A DNA stretch of 64,000 nucleotides from Streptomyces sp. NBC_01465. GTDB lineage: Bacteria; Actinomycetota; Actinomycetes; Streptomycetales; Streptomycetaceae. Positions within the stretch are counted from its first letter, which is position 1; each line of letters opens with the position of its first letter. Shown here one piece after another: positions 58,584 to 64,000 of the stretch. The position numbers and the translations under genes are program-made. The DNA is taken from the NCBI RefSeq assembly GCF_036227325.1, contig NZ_CP109467.1:4712001-4776000 (forward strand), in the 5' to 3' direction. The notes under the pieces were generated by a model. That model saw nothing but the letters and a program-made list of their open reading frames with translations. It made no database searches and was not told the origin of the DNA.

Positions 58584-59070
58584 CGGCGTCGCCCGCGAGC
58601 AGCTCCGAGAGTTCCTTTTCCTGGTCCTCGGGGAGCGACGTCTTCAGGACCTCGCCGCCGAACTTCGCCATCGCCTCCGAGATCGCGTCACCCGGCGCAG
58701 GCGTCATGATCACGACGGCCGCCGAGCCGGGCTTCAGGAGGGTGTCGACCTTCGCGCGGAACTTGGCGTCCAGGCCCATCTGGCTGAGCTTTCCGGCCAG
58801 GCCGCCGACGGCCGCTCCCACCACGCCGAGGACGGGGACGAGCACGAACATGCCGATGACCAGGCCCCACAGGGCGCCCGCGGTCGCCGCGATCGGCACC
58901 TTCTCGTCCTTGCGGGGGGTGTCCACGTGGGTCTCGCCCTGCTCGTCCACCGAGACGACGGCGAGGCCCGTGTAGTCCACCACGGAGTCCTTCTTCAGCT
59001 GCTGAACGGCCTTGAAGGCCTGTTTCGCAACGGATGGGTCTTCGTAGCCGATGACGATGAGCTCGGACAT
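58579..59070 (-). CDS. DUF1269-family membrane-associated protein
   Basis: Protein of 163 aa. MSELIVIGYEDPSVAKQAFK starts it, a glycine-rich hydrophobic hairpin (LWGLVIGMFVLVPVLGVVGA) forms the centre, and a helical tail follows. DUF1269 proteins are small membrane-associated proteins of unknown function, often stress-induced. Its stop codon (TAG) is formed by the end of the MITE-like element; the original 3' end may have been altered by the insertion. Confidence 0.92.
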   Translation of the reverse strand: MSELIVIGYEDPSVAKQAFKAVQQLKKDSVVDYTGLAVVSVDEQGETHVDTPRKDEKVPIAATAGALWGLVIGMFVLVPVLGVVGAAVGGLAGKLSQMGLDAKFRAKVDTLLKPGSAAVVIMTPAPGDAISEAMAKFGGEVLKTSLPEDQEKELSELLAGDAA

Positions 59071-59117
59071 CAGTGCCTCCTTGGCCGCACATAGGCACTT
59101 TGTACGTTATATCCGTT

Positions 59118-60659
59118 TCAGGAGTACCGCTCACGCAGCCGGTATTTCAGCACCTTCCGCAGGGCGTCGTTGCGCGGCAGCGCGTCCACCACCTCCAGGC
59201 GCTCGGGCAGCTTGTATGTGGCCAGGCCCTCGCCGCGCAGGTACGCCGTCATCTCCGCCAGCGTCAGCTCGTCCGCGTTCGCCGGCTGCTCGATCACCGC
59301 GCAGACCAGCTCCCCGCGCTCCGGGTCCGGCAGGCCGATCACCGCCGCGTCGCCCACCGAAGGGTGCTGGTGGAGGAGGTCCTCTATCTCCTTCGCCGAG
59401 ATGTTCTCGCCCTTGCGGATGATGATGTCCTTGAGGCGGCCGGTGAGGACCAGATGGCCGGAGACCGTGAGGTGGCCCACGTCGCCCGTGATCAGGAACC
59501 CGTCCGCGTCGAAGACGTCCGTCGACTGGGCCGGGTTCAGATAGCCCTGGCAGACCGCCTCCCCGCGCAGCCTGACCTCGCCGTCCGTGTCCGGGGGCAG
59601 CTCCTTGCCGTACTCGTCCGTGATGCGGATCTCCATTCCGGCGGGCGGGCGGCCCTCCGTCGTGGCCAGGTTCTCCGTCGTGTCGTCGGGGGCGCCCATC
59701 GTGATCATGGGGACCTCGGTCATGCCGTAGCCGTGGGTGAGCTGGATGCCCATCTCGCGGACCACCGCGTGGTAGATCTCGGGCGGCTTGGGGGCGCCGC
59801 CGCCGGCGAGGAGGCGGAGGGTGGGGATCAGTTCCTCCGCGGGGGCCTTGCGCTGCTCCGTGAGGAACATGGAGTAGAAGGCCGTCGAGCCGCCCGCCAC
59901 CGTGACGCCGTGGCGGCGGTACTCGGGGAGTGCGCCGGGCATCGCGAACTGCTCGAACATTACCGCCGGGAAGCCGTAGAGGAGCAGCATCACCGTGTAG
60001 TCGGGGCCCGCGATGTGCGCGAAGGGGAAGGCCATCGAGCCGACGTCGTCGGGGGTGAGGTGCAGCGCGTGCGCCAGGCAGGAGCCGCCCGCGATCAGTG
60101 AACGGTCCGTGTGGAGCACGCCCTTGGGGTCGGAGGTCGTGCCCGAGGTCCAGTAGATCCAGCGGACCGCCTCGCCGTCCGAAGGGGGCGGGGGGAGGAC
60201 CGACGGGTCGCCGTCGGGGAGGTCGTCGTACGCCTCGAAGACCCCGCGCGCGCCCAGGCGTTCGGCCATCGCGGTGTGGTCGAAGCCCTTCCACGTCCCG
60301 GGCGACGCGAAGAAGTCCGCCCCCGATTCGCGCAGCGCGAAGCCCACCTCGCGGTCGCGGTAGAAGGGGATCACGGGGGACTGGGTCGCGCCGAGCCTCG
60401 CCAGCGCGAAGGAGAGCAGTGCGGTCTCGATCCGGGTCGGCAGCTGCCAGGCGACGACGCTGCCGGGGCGGACCCCCATCCCGTACAGCCCCGCGGCCAC
60501 CCGCTCGCAGCGGTCCCGCAGGGCGCCGAAGGTCAGCGAGCGGTCGCCCTGGAGGAAGACGGGGCGCTCCGGGGTGAGGTCGGCGCGGCGGGCGATCAGT
60601 TCCCAGAGGGTGCGGGATGCGCCCAGTTCGTATGCGGTCTCCACTGCTGAATTGGACAT
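59118..60659 (-). CDS. AMP-dependent acyl-CoA ligase (FadD-like)
   Basis: Ligase of 513 aa. Motifs: YWTSGTTSDPKGVLHTDRSL (P-loop, lacking Gly-x-x-Gly spacing oddities only slightly), HGYGMTEVPMIT, GFLITGDVGHLTVSGHLVL, IIRKGENISAKEIEDLL and the C-terminal NDALRKVLKYRLRER. Similar to FadD13/17-type ligases that activate alicyclic or bulky acids. The Gly in place of the usual catalytic Lys region (PRNDALRKV) still holds a Lys. ATG 60659. Divergent from an amidohydrolase with paired CTGACGG operators between. Confidence 0.92.
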   Translation of the reverse strand: MSNSAVETAYELGASRTLWELIARRADLTPERPVFLQGDRSLTFGALRDRCERVAAGLYGMGVRPGSVVAWQLPTRIETALLSFALARLGATQSPVIPFYRDREVGFALRESGADFFASPGTWKGFDHTAMAERLGARGVFEAYDDLPDGDPSVLPPPPSDGEAVRWIYWTSGTTSDPKGVLHTDRSLIAGGSCLAHALHLTPDDVGSMAFPFAHIAGPDYTVMLLLYGFPAVMFEQFAMPGALPEYRRHGVTVAGGSTAFYSMFLTEQRKAPAEELIPTLRLLAGGGAPKPPEIYHAVVREMGIQLTHGYGMTEVPMITMGAPDDTTENLATTEGRPPAGMEIRITDEYGKELPPDTDGEVRLRGEAVCQGYLNPAQSTDVFDADGFLITGDVGHLTVSGHLVLTGRLKDIIIRKGENISAKEIEDLLHQHPSVGDAAVIGLPDPERGELVCAVIEQPANADELTLAEMTAYLRGEGLATYKLPERLEVVDALPRNDALRKVLKYRLRERYS

Positions 60660-60689
60660 GCCCCGAACTCCCTCGTAGACGCCAGGTAG

Positions 60690-60704
60690 CTGACGGGTAG
60701 TCAG
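60690..60704. promoter_or_regulatory. Operator site 1: CTGACGG-N4-TCAG
   Basis: CTGACGGGTAGTCAG: the outer CTGA(C)/(G)TCAG arms are palindromic (5+5+5). It lies 31 bp upstream of the ligase start. Confidence 0.68.
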
Positions 60705-60767
60705 ATCGTGTCGAGAGCGTAGAGGCCCGCGCCTTGTCGGTCCAGAGGTCGCGGGGCTAGCCTGTTT

Positions 60768-60782
60768 CTGACGGTCCATCAG
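60768..60782. promoter_or_regulatory. Operator site 2: CTGACGG-N4-TCAG
   Basis: CTGACGGTCCATCAG shares CTGACGG-N4-TCAG with site 1; here the palindrome extends to TTTCTGA-N7-TCAGAAA (60765-60785). It lies 23 bp upstream of the amidohydrolase start. Confidence 0.7.
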
Positions 60783-60805
60783 AAATGCCGGAGGGGACAG
60801 CCACC

Positions 60806-62011
60806 ATGACCGAACTGCCTCGGATCATCAGCGTCGACGACCATGTGATCGAGCCGGCTCATCTCTTCGAGACGTGGCTGCCGGCGAAATACCGCGACCG
60901 CGGACCCCAGCCGCTCACCGCGGGAATCGGTGAACTGGCGTACGTGGCGGGCAAGTACCAGATCACCATGGACCCCGATGGTCCGCCCACCGACTGGTGG
61001 ATCTACGAGGACCTGAAGTTCCCGTACAAGCGGAACATCGCCGCCGTCGGCTTCGACCGCGACGAGATGACCCTGGAGGGCATCACCCGCGCCGAGATGC
61101 GCCGCGGCTGCTGGGACCCGGTCGAGCGGCTCAAGGACATGGACATGAACCATGTCGAGGCCTCGCTCTGCTTCCCCACCTTCCCGCGTTTCTGCGGGCA
61201 GACCTTCGCCGAGGCCCATGACAAGGAGGTCGCGCTCGCCTGCGTGCGCGCCTACAACGACTGGATGGTGGAGGAGTGGTGCGGCGGCAGCGGCGGCCGA
61301 CTCATCCCGCTCTGCATCATCCCGCTCTGGGACATCGACCTCGCGGTCGCCGAGATCAAGCGGAACGCGGCGCGCGGCGTGAAGGCCGTGACGTTCTCCG
61401 AGATCCCGACCCACCTCGGGCTGCCGTCCATCCACTCCGGCTACTGGGACCCGTTCTTCGCGATCTGCCAGGAGACCGGGACGGTCGTCAACATGCACAT
61501 CGGGTCCAGCTCGCAGATGCCGGCCGCGTCCCCGGACGCCCCGCCCGCCGTCCAGGCCGCGCTCAGCTTCAACAACGCCATGGCGTCGATGATGGACTTC
61601 CTCTTCAGCGGGGTCCTCGTCAAGTTCCCGAGGCTCAAACTCGCCTACAGCGAGGGGCAGATGGGGTGGATTCCGTACGCCCTGGAGCGCGCCGACGACG
61701 TCTGGGAGGAGCACCGGGCGTGGGGCGGGGTGCGCGATCTGATCCCCGAGCCGCCTTCGACGTACTACTACCGGCAGATCTTCTGCTGCTTCTTCCGCGA
61801 CAAGCACGGCGTCGCCTCGATCGACGTCGTCGGCCGCGACAACGCCACCTTCGAGACCGACTATCCGCACGTCGACTCGACCTTCCCGAACACCAAGGAA
61901 GTCGCCCTCGACCACGTCAAGGGCCTCGACGACGAGACGATCTACAAGCTGATGCGCGGCAACGCGATCCGCATGCTGGACCTCGACTTCGACCGGGACC
62001 GCCGCCGCTGA
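60806..62011 (+). CDS. Amidohydrolase-family (metal-dependent) hydrolase
   Basis: TIM-barrel metal-dependent hydrolase or decarboxylase of 401 aa. Metal-binding motifs are SVDDHVIEPAH (Asp-x-His), NMHIGSSS (His), and the late Asp in FETDYPHVDST. Members of the amidohydrolase 2 family are often fused in function with acyl-CoA or aromatic-ring degradation. ATG 60806 with GGAGGGGACA upstream is preferred to 60785. It overlaps the first dehydrogenase by 1 bp (TGATG). Confidence 0.92.
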   Translation: MTELPRIISVDDHVIEPAHLFETWLPAKYRDRGPQPLTAGIGELAYVAGKYQITMDPDGPPTDWWIYEDLKFPYKRNIAAVGFDRDEMTLEGITRAEMRRGCWDPVERLKDMDMNHVEASLCFPTFPRFCGQTFAEAHDKEVALACVRAYNDWMVEEWCGGSGGRLIPLCIIPLWDIDLAVAEIKRNAARGVKAVTFSEIPTHLGLPSIHSGYWDPFFAICQETGTVVNMHIGSSSQMPAASPDAPPAVQAALSFNNAMASMMDFLFSGVLVKFPRLKLAYSEGQMGWIPYALERADDVWEEHRAWGGVRDLIPEPPSTYYYRQIFCCFFRDKHGVASIDVVGRDNATFETDYPHVDSTFPNTKEVALDHVKGLDDETIYKLMRGNAIRMLDLDFDRDRRR

Positions 62012-63144
62012 TGGACCTCACCTACACCGAGGAGGAGGAAGACTTCCGGCTCCGGCTGAGGGCGTGGCTGGCCCGGACCCTCCCCACGCTCCCGCCGAAG
62101 CCCGACCCGCTCGACTGGCCCGCGCGCCGCACGTACGACCTGGGCTGGCAGCGCAGGCTCTACGACGCCGGGTACGGCGAGGTCCACTGGGGCTCGACCC
62201 CCACCCAGCACCTCATCTACCTGGAGGAGACCGAGAAGGCCGGAGCCCCTTACGTGGGCGCCAACTTCGTCGGCCTGCTCCACGCGGGCCCCACGATCGC
62301 CGCCGAAGGCACGGCCGCCCAGCGCGAGCGCTGGCTGCCGCCCGTCGTACGCGGCGAGGAGGCCTGGTGCCAGGGGTTCAGCGAGCCGGACGCGGGCTCC
62401 GACCTGGCATCCCTCCGTACGAAAGCGGTCCGCGACGGCGACCACTACGTCGTCACGGGCTCCAAGATCTGGACCTCGCACGCGGAGGTCGCCGACTGGT
62501 GCGAGCTGCTCGTACGGACCGACCCGACCGCCCCCAAGCACCGTGGGATCACCTGGCTCGCGATGCCCATGGACACCCCCGGGATCACGGTCCGCCCGCT
62601 GCGAACCCTCGCCGGATCGGCCGAGTTCGCCGAGATGTTCCTCGACGAGGTACGCATCCCGGTCGCGAACCGGGTCGGCGAGGAGAACGACGGCTGGCGG
62701 GTGACGATGGTGACCCTCTCGTACGAGCGCGGCACCGCCTTCGTCGGCGAGGTCGTCCAGTGCCGCCGCACACTCGGCCAACTCGCCGACGCAGCACGGG
62801 AGAACGGCCGCTGGGACGACGACGCGCTGCGCCGCCGCCTGGGCCGCCTCAGCGCCGAGTTCGGCGCGCTCTGGCGGCTCACCCAGTGGAACGTCAGTGA
62901 GGCGCAGCGCTCGGGCGGCGTCCCCGGGATCGGCGGCTCCGTCTTCAAGCTCCGCTACTCGCACGCCCGTCAGGAGCTGTACGAGACGGCCGCCGAGGTC
63001 CTCGGCCCGGACTCGCTCGACCTCGACCGGGAGTGGACCGCGGACCGGCTGTCCTCGCTCTCGTACACGATCGCCGCCGGCACCTCCCAGATCCAGCAGA
63101 ACATCGTCGCCGAGCGCATCCTCGGCCTCCCGAAGGGACGGTGA
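62011..63144 (+). CDS. Acyl-CoA dehydrogenase, first of a pair
   Basis: FAD-dependent dehydrogenase of 377 aa. CQGFSEPDAGSDLASLRTKA and GSKIWTSHAEVADWCELLV mark the FAD region, and AAGTSQIQQNIVAERILGLP the C-terminal motif. At the usual catalytic Glu region there is no obvious Gly-Glu, so the base may be donated by the partner. Start ATG overlaps the amidohydrolase stop. With the next gene it likely forms an alpha2-beta2 heterotetramer, as in FadE26/27-type steroid or cholesterol-side-chain enzymes. Confidence 0.92.
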   Translation: MDLTYTEEEEDFRLRLRAWLARTLPTLPPKPDPLDWPARRTYDLGWQRRLYDAGYGEVHWGSTPTQHLIYLEETEKAGAPYVGANFVGLLHAGPTIAAEGTAAQRERWLPPVVRGEEAWCQGFSEPDAGSDLASLRTKAVRDGDHYVVTGSKIWTSHAEVADWCELLVRTDPTAPKHRGITWLAMPMDTPGITVRPLRTLAGSAEFAEMFLDEVRIPVANRVGEENDGWRVTMVTLSYERGTAFVGEVVQCRRTLGQLADAARENGRWDDDALRRRLGRLSAEFGALWRLTQWNVSEAQRSGGVPGIGGSVFKLRYSHARQELYETAAEVLGPDSLDLDREWTADRLSSLSYTIAAGTSQIQQNIVAERILGLPKGR

Positions 63145-63153
63145 GCGCGACCC

Positions 63154-64000
63154 GTGGACTTTCAACTCAGCGACGATCAGCGGGCCTTGAGAGACGGCTT
63201 CCGGGACCTGCTCGCCGGGCGCTTCGGGCGCGAGGCGCTGCGGGAGGCGGTCGACCGCGGGAGCCTCGACCGCGGCCTGTGGAAGGAGCTCGGCGACGCG
63301 GGCCTCTTCGGGCTCTGTCTGCCGGAGGCGGACGGCGGGGTGGGCCTCGGACTGCCGGAGGCGGTGCTCGTCTTCGAGGAGGCGGGACGGGCGTTGCTCC
63401 CCGGACCGCTCGTGGCGACGCACCTGGCCGCGGGGGTGGTGAAGGGCGCCGACACGGGCGAGAGCGTCGTCACCGCCGTCGACGGGGAGGTCGTGGAGTG
63501 GCTGGCCGAGTCCGACCACGTACGCGGCGACGCGAGCGCCGCCCGCGAGATCCGCTCCGTGGACCCGCTGACGCCGCTGCACCGGGTCGCGCACGCCCAG
63601 GAGATGCCCGACGCCGCCGTACTCCTCACAGCGGCGCTCCAGCTCGGCAGCGCGGGCCGTACGACGGAGATGGCGGTCCAATACGCGAAGACCCGCGAGC
63701 AGTTCGGGCAGCCCATCGGCGCCTTCCAGGCGGTGAAGCACCTGTGCGCGCAGATGCTCGTACGGACGGAACTGGCGCGCGCCGCCGTGTACGCGGCCGC
63801 GGTGACCGGCGAGGGCCTGGAGGCGGCGGGCGCGAAGCTGCTGGCGGACGACGCGGCCGTACGCAACGCCCGGGACTGTCTGCAGGTGTACGGCGGAATG
63901 GGATTCACCTGGGAAGCAGATGTTCACCTCCACCTCAAACGGGCGTGGGTGCGCGCCGGACGGGGTCCGACTGCCGCGCAGGTGGAGGACCGTTTCGCCG
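63154..64000 (+). CDS. Acyl-CoA dehydrogenase, second of a pair (3' end cut)
   Basis: First 282 codons of a second dehydrogenase. VDFQLSDDQRALRDGFRDLL at the start, KTREQFGQPIGAFQAVKHLC in the C-terminal domain, and YGGMGFTWEADVHLHLKRAW with the Glu that may be the shared catalytic base. The central beta domain is shortened (no SEPDAGSD or TGxK motifs seen), which is usual in non-catalytic-FAD beta subunits of heteromeric enzymes. GTG 63154, 9 bp after the previous stop. The end lies outside the window. Confidence 0.9.
   Translation, partial: MDFQLSDDQRALRDGFRDLLAGRFGREALREAVDRGSLDRGLWKELGDAGLFGLCLPEADGGVGLGLPEAVLVFEEAGRALLPGPLVATHLAAGVVKGADTGESVVTAVDGEVVEWLAESDHVRGDASAAREIRSVDPLTPLHRVAHAQEMPDAAVLLTAALQLGSAGRTTEMAVQYAKTREQFGQPIGAFQAVKHLCAQMLVRTELARAAVYAAAVTGEGLEAAGAKLLADDAAVRNARDCLQVYGGMGFTWEADVHLHLKRAWVRAGRGPTAAQVEDRFA

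Overview
The window is chromosomal DNA from a Streptomyces or very close relative. The evidence is very high GC with G or C in nearly every third codon position, GTG and TTG starts, only three in-frame TTA (bldA-type) codons noticed in two genes, a four-gene conservon (cvnABCD), a DmdR1-type DtxR regulator, NsdA-like and ECF/anti-sigma/STAS signalling genes, and the short intergenic hairpin repeats usual in this genus. Gene order around serC, the CoA-ligase cluster, citrate synthase/pdxH and dmdR1 resembles what I recall of the S. coelicolor core chromosome (about SCO4360-SCO4415). That is memory, not a search.

Layout. 0-5.5 kb: a partial GNAT gene, a TetR/SDR divergent pair, an MFS/TetR operon and serC. 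5.5-8.5 kb: an interspersed repeat with a nested hairpin, then the conservon. 8.6-15.4 kb: a fused FAD/Fe-S oxidase, two DMT exporters, and LysR and TetR regulators with clear palindromic operators. 15.6-17.9 kb: a secreted M9 collagenase with a TTA codon. 18-22.8 kb: an accessory block of small genes (DUF6247-like, two small unknowns, ATP-binding protein) divergent from a GntR regulator across paired operators, then CGNR regulator/MFS. 23-25.7 kb: lipoprotein, Nudix, secreted protein and class II aldolase.

25.7-36.2 kb is a catabolic operon: TIGR03084-like protein, AtuA-family protein, biotin-dependent acyl-CoA carboxylase beta and alpha, acyl-CoA dehydrogenase, 4-coumarate/cinnamate-CoA-ligase-like enzyme, enoyl-CoA hydratase and TetR. 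It looks like a liu/atu-type route for branched or terpenoid acids, interrupted by a tandemly duplicated 118-bp intergenic repeat. 36.2-44 kb: MarR, MerR-thioredoxin, citrate synthase, pdxH, a structured intergenic region with a strong candidate 12-codon small ORF, a PAS/GAF protein, DUF1304-TetR, a SIS protein and dmdR1. 44-53 kb: an alpha/beta hydrolase with two tandem TTA codons, an ABC exporter, a prim-pol-like protein, an NsdA-like regulator, a Pro/Gln-rich membrane protein and a substrate-binding lipoprotein. 53-64 kb: purU, aldo/keto reductase, ECF sigma with a fused anti-sigma, STAS protein, EF-hand protein, a MITE-like element with 23-bp perfect terminal inverted repeats, DUF1269, then a second acyl-CoA catabolic locus (ligase divergent from amidohydrolase and two acyl-CoA dehydrogenases, the last cut by the window edge).

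The least expected signals are non-coding: the 39.5-39.8 kb sORF/hairpin locus, the 58.4 kb MITE-like element, the repeat family with a nested hairpin and compensatory stem changes, and several paired operators. No CRISPR array, rRNA, tRNA, prophage or secondary-metabolite core cluster was seen.
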